Positions 13,637 to 22,253 of a stretch of DNA of 30,147 nt are shown piece after piece; positions within the stretch are counted from its first letter, which is position 1, and each line of letters begins with the position of its first letter. Source of the stretch: a virus; IMG/VR virus record IMGVR_UViG_3300025684_000048, positions 1-30,147 of that record; one strand, written 5' to 3'. Below the pieces are notes generated by a model. That model saw only the letters and a list, made by a program, of their open reading frames with translations. It ran no database searches and had not been told where the DNA came from. Both the position numbers and the translations under genes were made by a program.

Positions 13637-16600
13637 ATGCCGGAATTGATCCATACGTTTACGTCAGGTAAAATGAATAAAGACCTTGACGAACGTTTAG
13701 TACCAAATGGCGAATACAGAGACGCTGTAAATTTAGAAATCTCTACCTCTAACGGTAGCAATGTTGGTGCTTTACAAAACATAGCAGGTAATGCTTCAAA
13801 ATTTTACAGAAGCTTAAACCCTAGTACAAATACATATACATCTTGGACAAGCGGGTATATCAATTCATTAATAAACCCTATTAAAATAGGTGAAATAAAA
13901 GACGATGTTAATGAAAAAATATACTGGTTTATAGCTAGCCAAGGAATTAGTGCTATTGCTGAGTATGATCAAAAAAATGAAATTGTATCTCCTATATTAG
14001 TTGATAAAAATAATATATTAAATTTTAGTACTAATTATTTAATAACAGGTATAAATATTATAGAAGGATTACTATTTTGGACAGATGACCAAACAGAGCC
14101 TAAAGTAATAAATATTAATGATTTTAAAAATGCTAATAAAAATAGCAATTTTTTAACGCACAGTATATTTTACGGAGCTGATGCTGATTTAGCAAGAGAC
14201 TTTATAGAATCAGATATAACCGTAATAAAGCAAAATCCTACAGAACCTTTAACCTTAGAGTTATCTAAAACTAGAGCTGTAGACGCTAATGGTAACCCTG
14301 CTGTTGTAGAAGGCACCACTAGTAAAAATTTTGTTATAGTAGATCCTAATGATCCGTTAGAAAAAATAGCTGCTCCAATCGGAACGCAGTTTACAATAGA
14401 TTGGATACCAAGCCCTTATCCTTTTTACTCTGTTGGTGATGTTTTATCATTCAAAGGTGCTGCTGAAATATCAGGCTCTTCTGTTCCTGAAGAATATGTG
14501 GTAAGAGCTAAAGTTTTAAGTGTACCTTCTGGTCCAACTCAAAAATTTGTTGATATTTCTGTATTATCAGTACCTGAAACAATACAAGATACTGCAATTA
14601 CTTGGGCTGTTACACTAGAGGAAGATCCATTTTTTGAATTTAAATTTCCAAGATTTGCATATAGATACAAATATAAGGATGGATATTATTCAGCATTTTC
14701 AACTTTTTCTGAAGTAGCTTTTTTACCAGGCGACTTTGATTATGAGCCTAAAAAAGGTTATAATTTGGGTATGGTTAATCAAATGAAACAATGCGTTATT
14801 AAGGGTTTTGCTGGATCATCCACGCCTATTGACGTTGTTGAAATTGATTTATTATATAAAGAGGCAAATAATCAAACAATATATGTTGTTGATACATTTA
14901 AAAGAAATAGTAGTATATGGAATGCAAATGAATTCAACATTAAATCTGAAATAATTTCTTCTGTACTACCTTCTAATCAAATACTAAGGGTATATGATAA
15001 TGTGCCTCGTAAAGCTAAAGCTCAGGAAATTACCGCAAACAGATTGATTTATGCGAATTATTTACAAAATTTTAATTTAGTAGATAATCTAGGTAAGTCA
15101 GTTGTTCCTGCTTTAGATGTATCTATTGCTCACAATAATAATTGGGATTGTATTTACGACGAAGAGGGTAATTGCACAGGGCATCAATTCAGTACCAATG
15201 GCGAATCACTTCAGAATATACCTTACAATTCTGTAAAAACTCAAAGAACCTACCAACTAGGAGTGGTGTTCCAGGATAAATACGGTCGTCAAACACCTGT
15301 TTTTACTTCTGAATCAGCTGCAACTACATTACAAAAAAATAATTCTATAAATTACAATAGTATAACTGTTCAAGCTAAAGGCAATAAACCAAAAGAATTT
15401 ACAAACTTTAGGTATTACGTAAAGGAAACATCGAATGAATATTACAATTTAGCGATGGATAGATGGTACGAAGCTGCTGATGGCAACATATGGATAAGCT
15501 TTTCTTCATCTGATAGAAACAAAGTTGACGAACAAACATTTTTAGAATTAAAAAAGCGTCACGACTCTAGTGATGCTGTATTGGAAGCTGCTAAATATAA
15601 AATAGTAGCTATATCAAATGAAGCTCCTACATTTTTAAAAGAAACCGTATCTGTTATTGGGCAAGTTTCTGGAGCTATAGATCCTACTAGTGCCCCGGAG
15701 TTTGGATTTCAATTGTTTAGGGTTAGAAAAGATACTGTAGATAACAGTCCGGCAAAAGCTATCTTAGATCCGTCTTCTATATCAAAAACTAGATTAATAA
15801 GGTTTTTTAATAGCCAGACTAGATCAAATTATTATAAAATATCAGGAAATGAAGCAGTTACCATAGAGGGAGTGGGTTGGTACCAGATTAGCATTGAAAA
15901 TAGTTTTGGGGACGATGTAAAATGGATGTTCGATGACTCTGATGCTCTTATCCCCGGCATTTCAACGGAATTTTCTTTGAAAGAATTTGAAAACAAACCA
16001 GAATTTGAAGGTAGATTTTTTGTAAAATTATTCAAAGATGCTACCTTACAGGAATATTTATTGAATAGTGCAAACTCTTCAAATTATGCTGTTGCTCAAG
16101 GTTTTGGTTTGGGGTGGACTGACGTTTATCTTAACCGAGGCGATATATTAAGCTCCAATTGGGAACAAGGTTTTTTTATAGATAATGGAGATGTTGCAGG
16201 CGCTCCTCCTGGTAGACAAAAGAGAGGAGGAGGGTTCACGATTGGAGGACAGGACTTAACAATAGGCTTTGCGGGTATATGGCCTGAAGGAGCTGATTTT
16301 GGAGTTGGAAAAACAGTGTATACACAATACAGGCAAGCAGTTAGTATATTAGAAAGTATAGGAGGATTATTTAGATTTAAAGAAGATCCAGACGGTGTAG
16401 TATATAAAATAAAATCAGTAGAGCCAGTAGAACGCTTTAGAAATTATCAACAACAGAAACAGAGACCAAGATTTAACGATGGCTCTAACAAAAGAAAAAG
16501 ATGGTATTTAAAGGTACAGCCTGTAGACCCCGCTAATGGAACCGGTTTATTTCAAGGCCCGTCTGGGTGGTCATTCCCCGCTCCAACCGGAACATATAGA

Positions 16601-18139
16601 GGTTGGAATCAACCTGGTTCTCCTCAAATACAGTTTTTGACAACTATAACTGATGGTACTACTTTTACATCTACAAATCCAGCTATATTCGAAACAGAGC
16701 CAAAGGAGTCTGCTGAATTAGAAATATATCATTCTGCTTCAAAAATATATCCAATTTCAGAATATGGGAATGCTCATAAGCTTAATTGGTTTAATTGCTA
16801 TTCATTTGGTAACGGTGTTGAGTCCGATAGAATACGAGATGATTTCAATGCAATAACTATTGACAACGGGCCAATAGTATCAGCGGTACTAAAAGAACCT
16901 TACAATGAAGAGCGTAGGCTTACTGGTTTAATATTTTCACAGATATTTAATTCAACATCAGGTGTCAACGACTTAAATCAATTCATTCAAGCTGAGTCTA
17001 TAACAAAAGATTTAAATCCTATATATAGCTCTATACAAAAACTTCACTCTAGAGATACCAATTTAGTAACTTTGTGCGAAGACAAATGTTTACGTATACT
17101 AGCTAATAAGGACGCTTTGTTCAACGCAGATGGAAATACAAACGTTACTTCTAACAATGCTGTCCTAGGCCAGGCAATTCCTTATGTTGGTGAATTTGGT
17201 ATTAGTAAAAATCCGGAAAGTTTTGCTTCTTACGGTTATAGAGTATATTTTACTGACAAAAGCAGAGGTGTCGTAATTAGATTATCAAATGATGGAATTG
17301 AAGATATATCAAGGTATGGTATGACTACTTTCTTTGCTGACAATTTAAAGAAATCAAGTGTTACATGGGGATCATTCGACGACGACAAAAGCGCCTATAA
17401 TATTTCTTTAGACAACTTAGATACTAAATGGAGCAGCAGGTTGGATGATGGTATTATAGAGAATGGAGTTACCACAGTATTTAACCCTACATCAACCGTA
17501 GTTAGTTTTAAAGAGGATATTAACGGATGGGAAAGCAGAAAGACTTTTAGCAACGAAGGTGGTATAACGCTGAACGACAGATATTATACATTCAAAAATG
17601 GTATCATTTGGGAACATAGGCAAGAAGGGGTTGTTCAGAATAATTTTTATGGCACTCAATATGATAGCGCGGTTACATTGTTATTAAACGAAGAACCTAC
17701 TATTGTAAAGAAATATAAAACTTTAAACTACACAGGTAGTGACTCAAGAAAATATGTGTATAGCAATGCGCAATATAGTGACCTAAGCTTAGCTGAGGTA
17801 AACGCTTTACAACTACAAAATGTAACAACTGAAAATTTAGATAGTAACGGTTGGTATACAAACTATATACAAACAGACTTGCAAAGCGGTTATGTAAAGC
17901 AATTTTTAAACAAGGAGAATAAATGGTTCCAGTATATAAAAGGGGACGCTACCTACTTCAATAGCAATACGGATAATAACATTGACTCGAAAGAATTTTC
18001 CGTGCAAGGGATAGGGAGGCCTTATTTTATAGCAGCGCAGGATGTATCTGATTTCAATGTTAAAGTCTTTGCAAGCACCGAGTGTAGTATATTAAACTTT
18101 AATGTTAGAGTATATGGTGACCCGCAATGCAACCAATAA
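13637..18139 (+). CDS. Tail stabilization protein, P22 gp10 / crAss muzzle-like
   Basis: A 1500-residue structural protein. The N-terminus carries a characteristic block, TFTSGKMNKDLDERLVPNGE at about 7-26, followed by YRDAVNLEIS and GALQNIAGN. It then continues as many beta strands with WFIASQGISAIAEYD and TYQLGVVFQDKYGRQTPVF (about 535-553), a segment typical of the stabilization/'nozzle' family. Family members form the hexameric nozzle or muzzle at the end of a short tail, plugging the channel until ejection. The length is far above P22 gp10 (about 470) but close to crAss-like muzzle proteins as I recall them. The C-terminal part (ECSILNFNVRVYGDPQCNQ) is beta-rich with two Cys and may face the cell. 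Placement after four connector genes and before fibre-like genes fits. No enzymatic motif recognised. Confidence 0.68.
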   Translation: MPELIHTFTSGKMNKDLDERLVPNGEYRDAVNLEISTSNGSNVGALQNIAGNASKFYRSLNPSTNTYTSWTSGYINSLINPIKIGEIKDDVNEKIYWFIASQGISAIAEYDQKNEIVSPILVDKNNILNFSTNYLITGINIIEGLLFWTDDQTEPKVININDFKNANKNSNFLTHSIFYGADADLARDFIESDITVIKQNPTEPLTLELSKTRAVDANGNPAVVEGTTSKNFVIVDPNDPLEKIAAPIGTQFTIDWIPSPYPFYSVGDVLSFKGAAEISGSSVPEEYVVRAKVLSVPSGPTQKFVDISVLSVPETIQDTAITWAVTLEEDPFFEFKFPRFAYRYKYKDGYYSAFSTFSEVAFLPGDFDYEPKKGYNLGMVNQMKQCVIKGFAGSSTPIDVVEIDLLYKEANNQTIYVVDTFKRNSSIWNANEFNIKSEIISSVLPSNQILRVYDNVPRKAKAQEITANRLIYANYLQNFNLVDNLGKSVVPALDVSIAHNNNWDCIYDEEGNCTGHQFSTNGESLQNIPYNSVKTQRTYQLGVVFQDKYGRQTPVFTSESAATTLQKNNSINYNSITVQAKGNKPKEFTNFRYYVKETSNEYYNLAMDRWYEAADGNIWISFSSSDRNKVDEQTFLELKKRHDSSDAVLEAAKYKIVAISNEAPTFLKETVSVIGQVSGAIDPTSAPEFGFQLFRVRKDTVDNSPAKAILDPSSISKTRLIRFFNSQTRSNYYKISGNEAVTIEGVGWYQISIENSFGDDVKWMFDDSDALIPGISTEFSLKEFENKPEFEGRFFVKLFKDATLQEYLLNSANSSNYAVAQGFGLGWTDVYLNRGDILSSNWEQGFFIDNGDVAGAPPGRQKRGGGFTIGGQDLTIGFAGIWPEGADFGVGKTVYTQYRQAVSILESIGGLFRFKEDPDGVVYKIKSVEPVERFRNYQQQKQRPRFNDGSNKRKRWYLKVQPVDPANGTGLFQGPSGWSFPAPTGTYRGWNQPGSPQIQFLTTITDGTTFTSTNPAIFETEPKESAELEIYHSASKIYPISEYGNAHKLNWFNCYSFGNGVESDRIRDDFNAITIDNGPIVSAVLKEPYNEERRLTGLIFSQIFNSTSGVNDLNQFIQAESITKDLNPIYSSIQKLHSRDTNLVTLCEDKCLRILANKDALFNADGNTNVTSNNAVLGQAIPYVGEFGISKNPESFASYGYRVYFTDKSRGVVIRLSNDGIEDISRYGMTTFFADNLKKSSVTWGSFDDDKSAYNISLDNLDTKWSSRLDDGIIENGVTTVFNPTSTVVSFKEDINGWESRKTFSNEGGITLNDRYYTFKNGIIWEHRQEGVVQNNFYGTQYDSAVTLLLNEEPTIVKKYKTLNYTGSDSRKYVYSNAQYSDLSLAEVNALQLQNVTTENLDSNGWYTNYIQTDLQSGYVKQFLNKENKWFQYIKGDATYFNSNTDNNIDSKEFSVQGIGRPYFIAAQDVSDFNVKVFASTECSILNFNVRVYGDPQCNQ

Positions 18140-18177
18140 AAATAATAACAAACTAATATATATTTAAAAATATAATT

Positions 18178-19800
18178 ATGGCAACCCAATACGAGAATTT
18201 TTCTGTTTCAGAGGTGAACTTTATCCAAGCTGAAGGTAGCGATTTAAATGACTCAGGATCACACAGTATAGTAATCACTCCAAGCTCTGGTTTCACTGTT
18301 GCAGCTTCTGATTTTAGTTTAACTAGTCCTATACCTACTGGTATTACTAATTATTCTTTTGTTCAATCTGGCAGTAACGTGGTTTTAAATTTTGAATTTG
18401 CGGATAATACTATAATGCCAGGAAACAACATTGAGTTTCCTTTATGCATTCAAGGTAATGCTTCTGGTCAATTATATATAATAGATGGTAATTTTACAAT
18501 TAATACCCAAAATGCAATACCAACCAGTGAATCGGGACAATATTCCGTATCAGGTACTTTTGCAAGCACTACAAATGTTTTAACAAAGACTGTTACCGCT
18601 AATGGAGGGTTTTACTTTTTTGAGGAACCTCAAATATCATTAGCTATAGGCAATCCTAATAATTACACAATATCATCAAATAAAGTATACGATATAAACG
18701 CTAATTTAACATCTGTTACATTCAATGTATCTTACACTTTCCCAAATCAAAATATAAGCGGAGACTCAATAGTTATTCAGGCTGAGGCTATACCTATTGT
18801 TATACCTACGCAATATATAAATGCTTTTACATTGAACGGAACAAGTGGCGATGATTATGTTGCTAATGTTAATGGCGAAACATTAGTTTTAAACCTGTTT
18901 GGTGACGTTGGAGCTATATATTCAGTAGAATTAGTTGATGTCTCTTTAAACACAACGGTTTATGCTTCTAATGTAGCAATAAGCGGTAGTGGTACAGCGC
19001 AAATAGCGAACATATTAATACCAAATTACTCAGAAAATAAACATCCATACGAATTAAAAATAACAGGTGATATAAATCCTACTATTACAAATGACGGCGC
19101 TGGTGTAACAATAAGTATATCTCAGCAAGAACCTGTGTCAATTACAATTACTGCTACTAGTTCAGACCCTAATCTACTTATAGATGGAGTCCCTGATACA
19201 TTAATTCTATCACCAAACACTTCTTACGATCCTGGGTTTTTACCAAGATTAAACTTTAGCTTTAATGCAGCTTCAGCGGTTGGTTATATTATTGAAGAAA
19301 CAGTTATTTTAACAGCAAACTCGTTCAGTCCTGTAATACCTGATCTTTCAGCTGCTGGTTATACTTATTCAATAAGTAATTTAACGTCATCTTTAAATAG
19401 TAAAAATAACGTATTTACAGTATCTGGTACCATAGAAGTTTCTTCTACCGGTGGACAGCTTATTATACATACTTTAGATTTAGACACAGTGATAGATGTA
19501 ACACCTGGTTCAACTCAGTGGGATAGTGTTATTTTCTTATCTGAATGTTATTCTGCTTCCGGTATTGGTAGAACTATTACACCTATAAATATAGGAGATG
19601 TTACTGTTGGCACTAATCTAATGTGGAATAACGGCGGCAATTTAGAAACTTTACCTCAAGGTATTTACAGAATGTCAAATAGCTTAGTTAATAACCAAAC
19701 ATATAATGTTATAGAGATTTCATCTTCTGCATATTACATTGTAGTCAACTTTGGTGGAACTATAACTGATATTATTCAAGAATGCAATAACCCAACATAA
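18178..19800 (+). CDS. Beta-rich fibre-like structural protein with internal repeats
   Basis: A 540-residue protein rich in Ser, Thr, Asn, Ile and Val with few charges, as in Ig-like or beta-sandwich tail-fibre proteins. At least three divergent copies of a unit can be traced: around 37-100 (PSSGFTVAASDFSLTSP, later PGNNIEFPLCIQG), around 137-203 (TANGGFYFFEEPQISLAIG, later FPNQNISGDSIVIQAEA), and around 372-440 (LTANSFSPVIPDLSAAGYTY, later STGGQLIIHTL). The C-terminal 95 residues differ (SECYSASGIGRTITPINIGD) and could be a receptor-binding tip; they end CNNPT. It has no signal peptide. It follows the stabilization-like protein and overlaps its small partner by one base. Likely a tail fibre, appendage or head decoration; which is not decided by sequence. 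Confidence 0.55.
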   Translation: MATQYENFSVSEVNFIQAEGSDLNDSGSHSIVITPSSGFTVAASDFSLTSPIPTGITNYSFVQSGSNVVLNFEFADNTIMPGNNIEFPLCIQGNASGQLYIIDGNFTINTQNAIPTSESGQYSVSGTFASTTNVLTKTVTANGGFYFFEEPQISLAIGNPNNYTISSNKVYDINANLTSVTFNVSYTFPNQNISGDSIVIQAEAIPIVIPTQYINAFTLNGTSGDDYVANVNGETLVLNLFGDVGAIYSVELVDVSLNTTVYASNVAISGSGTAQIANILIPNYSENKHPYELKITGDINPTITNDGAGVTISISQQEPVSITITATSSDPNLLIDGVPDTLILSPNTSYDPGFLPRLNFSFNAASAVGYIIEETVILTANSFSPVIPDLSAAGYTYSISNLTSSLNSKNNVFTVSGTIEVSSTGGQLIIHTLDLDTVIDVTPGSTQWDSVIFLSECYSASGIGRTITPINIGDVTVGTNLMWNNGGNLETLPQGIYRMSNSLVNNQTYNVIEISSSAYYIVVNFGGTITDIIQECNNPT

Positions 19801-20141
19801 TGGATCAAATAACATTAAAATTTTCATATCCTATTAATACATCCGTTCAAGTAGGAGATATAACTTACTTTACTAATGCAACTAATGCATATAAAAGTAA
19901 TGATATAAAAAAGATAGGTAAGATATTAGCAATAGACCAAGCTACTAATACGTTGGAATGTGAAATTTCGCCTTCACAAGAAAGACCTGGCGCATCAAGC
20001 TTTATATTGTTTTCAAAAGATAATACCCAAAATACAGGATCTGTACTAGGGTATTATGCTAGATTACAGTTTAGAAATGATTCTACTGAGTATGCGGAAA
20101 TATTTTCAATTGGTTCTGAAGTGTTTGACAGTAGCAAATAA
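19800..20141 (+). CDS. Small structural protein, fibre-associated
   Basis: A 113-residue, probably all-beta protein: ITLKFSYPINTSVQVGDITY, KKIGKILAIDQATNTLECEI, then a C-terminal segment GYYARLQFRNDSTEYAEIFS ending SEVFDSSK. The closing pattern (GYYA..+F+NDST..AE+FS..SE.F.SSK) is one I recognise from small tail or virion proteins in marine phages, without a known role. Translation is coupled to the fibre-like gene: its ATG starts on the last base of the upstream TAA. It probably folds with, or attaches, the 540-residue protein. Confidence 0.58.
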   Translation: MDQITLKFSYPINTSVQVGDITYFTNATNAYKSNDIKKIGKILAIDQATNTLECEISPSQERPGASSFILFSKDNTQNTGSVLGYYARLQFRNDSTEYAEIFSIGSEVFDSSK

Positions 20142-20173
20142 TACGTAATAATAAATTATAAAAACTTAATAAA

Positions 20174-20791
20174 ATGATTGGACAAATAGTTGGCGGACTA
20201 ACCGGTATTGCTGGCGGCATTATAGGTAGTGGTGCAAGAAAAAGAGAACAAAGAAGAGCGCAGCAAGACTTTAATGCAAGAAAAGACCAATATGAAAACT
20301 TAGACACTTCTAACGTGTACCAAGATATGGAGAATACTATGGAGGATCTAACGGTTAATCAGCAAGCTGCAAATTTTCAGGCTCAGCAACAACAACAAGG
20401 TTTAGCAAATACTATGGCTAGTATGGGTGGTGCTGCAGGAGGATCTGGAATTGCCGCTTTAGCTCAAGCTATGGCTAATCAACAATCACAAAACTTACAA
20501 AGTGCATCTGCTGACATTGGTAGACAAGAGTCACAAAACCAAATGGCTACCGCTCAAGAAGCTGGTAGATTACAATTGTACGAAGCAAAAGGTGAATTAA
20601 TATCTAGAGACGCTGAACAAGAAAAAACAGAAACGTTATTAGGTATGGCACAGCAAGATTTAACCGCAGCTAATAAAGCAAGACAAGAAGCAACTAACTC
20701 GATTATGGGAGGCGTAGGAGGTTTAGCTACTGCTGCTGCTCAGTTTATACCAACCAAGAACCCTTTCATGAAAAAGTTGTTTGGTCAATAA
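20174..20791 (+). CDS. Internal virion / ejection protein, T7 gp14-like
   Basis: A 205-residue protein. A Gly-rich hydrophobic N-terminus (MIGQIVGGLTGIAGGIIGSG) is followed by a basic patch (ARKREQRRAQQ), a long Gln/Ala-rich helical region (about 55-165) with a Gly-rich break (MASMGGAAGGSG), and a second Gly/Ala hydrophobic stretch near the end (SIMGGVGGLATAAAQFIP). Two membrane-prone ends on a small helical protein are typical of ejection proteins such as T7 gp14 or P22 gp7, which leave the capsid and line a channel in the cell envelope. It is the first of three consecutive genes of decreasing certainty and increasing size (205, 481, 2166 residues), mirroring the T7 gp14-15-16 order. This is analogy, not homology shown by sequence. 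Confidence 0.6.
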   Translation: MIGQIVGGLTGIAGGIIGSGARKREQRRAQQDFNARKDQYENLDTSNVYQDMENTMEDLTVNQQAANFQAQQQQQGLANTMASMGGAAGGSGIAALAQAMANQQSQNLQSASADIGRQESQNQMATAQEAGRLQLYEAKGELISRDAEQEKTETLLGMAQQDLTAANKARQEATNSIMGGVGGLATAAAQFIPTKNPFMKKLFGQ

Positions 20792-20803
20792 TAACATTAT
20801 AAT

Positions 20804-22249
20804 ATGAACGTAAATTTAGTAAAAGGCCAGGCTGCATTAGCCGAAAGCAGAAATAACAACTGGAGCGAAGCTTTACAGAAAGGTATAATGGAAGGTACTC
20901 AAGCAGGTGCTTTAGTTGCCGCTCAAGAGGCTTCTGAAAAAAGCGCTATTAGCAATAAAGTAGCATCTTATATAAATTCATTAAATGAACCAGACTTAAC
21001 CAATTTAACTCCGGAGCAAAATAGCGCTGTTACAAATTTTCTAGTAGAGCAAAGAAACCAATACGCAAATATTGCTAAAGAAATATCTAAAATAGATGCG
21101 GCAGATAATCCAACCGAATACGCTTCTCTTAGGGACAAAATGAATGGCATTCGTAATTCGTTTTCAAATTTAGCAAATCAAGTAAATGCCTATAAGCAAG
21201 ATAAATTGTCTTATTTAAAAGACTTTGATGACAAAAGATTATCTAACGGTAATTCTATAGGCTCGTTATCTAAAGCTGCAAAAATATACACTAATGAAGG
21301 AGCTATGGGTGTAGGTCCAGGAGGGCAACTATCTTTTTTTGACGAAGACGCAGGAGAGTATAAGGGTTATATGGAAATTAACAAACCATTTTTAAAAGAC
21401 TTTAAATCTGCTGACTCTATTTTAAAACTAAACGAAAGCATATACAATAGCGGCCAACCTTTGTTAGGGGCTAGAAAAACCATGGTTAAATCAAAATTAA
21501 AAAACTTAATTAGCTCAGGAGGTAGAGATACCTTAGTTTCTTTAGCTGCTGATGATTTTTTAGTTGATGGTGGTTTAAACATACAGGATAAAAAGTTATT
21601 TGAACCCGGTAACGAAGACTTGCTTGAAGAAGAAGTGTTGTCAAAATATATGGATTTCTTATCTGAAACAGCAGCACAAGGATCTTTAGATAAAAAACCT
21701 TCAGGTAAAGGAGGAGGGCAAGGAAGCGGTCAGGGTGGCTTAAAAGGAGCAATTGGTGACGAAATCAAATTTGCTCAAAATTCAGTGTTACCATCTGCTT
21801 TTGACTTTGCAAATTTAGCTACCATAAATGCTGCCCCAGAACAAACAGAGGCAAAGACTAGAGCCATTGTAAATCAAATAAATAGCGTTGATCCAAAAGC
21901 AAAATCAAAGCCATACGTATCAAGAGGAGAGCTATTTAATATGTTCTACGATGCCAACAAGGATGAGTTTGATAATATAGACCAAGCTAAAAAATCTTTC
22001 AAAAAAGAATTTGGTAATACACAAATATTTAGATATAACCCTAGTCAACCAGGGCAATCTGTTCCTTTAGAAGTTAATGTAAATAACCCAAGGGAATTGT
22101 ATAATTTTTATATAAAAAATTCAGACTTAAGTTCAAAAGCTAAAAACTATTTTATAAGCAATTTAGATAGCTACATAGGATCAGGTAACGAAGAAAAACC
22201 ACAAAAAGAAAAAAGTAAACAAGGAAGCGGCGCTTACGATAATCTATAA
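20804..22249 (+). CDS. Probable internal virion / ejection protein, T7 gp15 position
   Basis: A 481-residue hydrophilic helical protein without signal peptide or TM. The N-terminal domain, about 1-295, begins with NVNLVKGQAALAESRNNNWS and a helix EALQKGIMEGTQAGALVAAQ. A Gly/Ser/Gln linker follows at about 300-318 (SGKGGGQGSGQGGLKG). The C-terminal domain, about 320-460, holds FAQNSVLPSAFDFANLATIN and SRGELFNMFYDANKDEFDNI. The end is basic and Ser/Gly-rich (KPQKEKSKQGSGAYDNL). The two-domain layout with a flexible linker and the position between a gp14-like and a giant protein suggest the middle component of an ejection complex. No enzymatic motif is visible. Its stop is five bases before the next ATG. 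Confidence 0.55.
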   Translation: MNVNLVKGQAALAESRNNNWSEALQKGIMEGTQAGALVAAQEASEKSAISNKVASYINSLNEPDLTNLTPEQNSAVTNFLVEQRNQYANIAKEISKIDAADNPTEYASLRDKMNGIRNSFSNLANQVNAYKQDKLSYLKDFDDKRLSNGNSIGSLSKAAKIYTNEGAMGVGPGGQLSFFDEDAGEYKGYMEINKPFLKDFKSADSILKLNESIYNSGQPLLGARKTMVKSKLKNLISSGGRDTLVSLAADDFLVDGGLNIQDKKLFEPGNEDLLEEEVLSKYMDFLSETAAQGSLDKKPSGKGGGQGSGQGGLKGAIGDEIKFAQNSVLPSAFDFANLATINAAPEQTEAKTRAIVNQINSVDPKAKSKPYVSRGELFNMFYDANKDEFDNIDQAKKSFKKEFGNTQIFRYNPSQPGQSVPLEVNVNNPRELYNFYIKNSDLSSKAKNYFISNLDSYIGSGNEEKPQKEKSKQGSGAYDNL

Positions 22250-22253
22250 TTAA

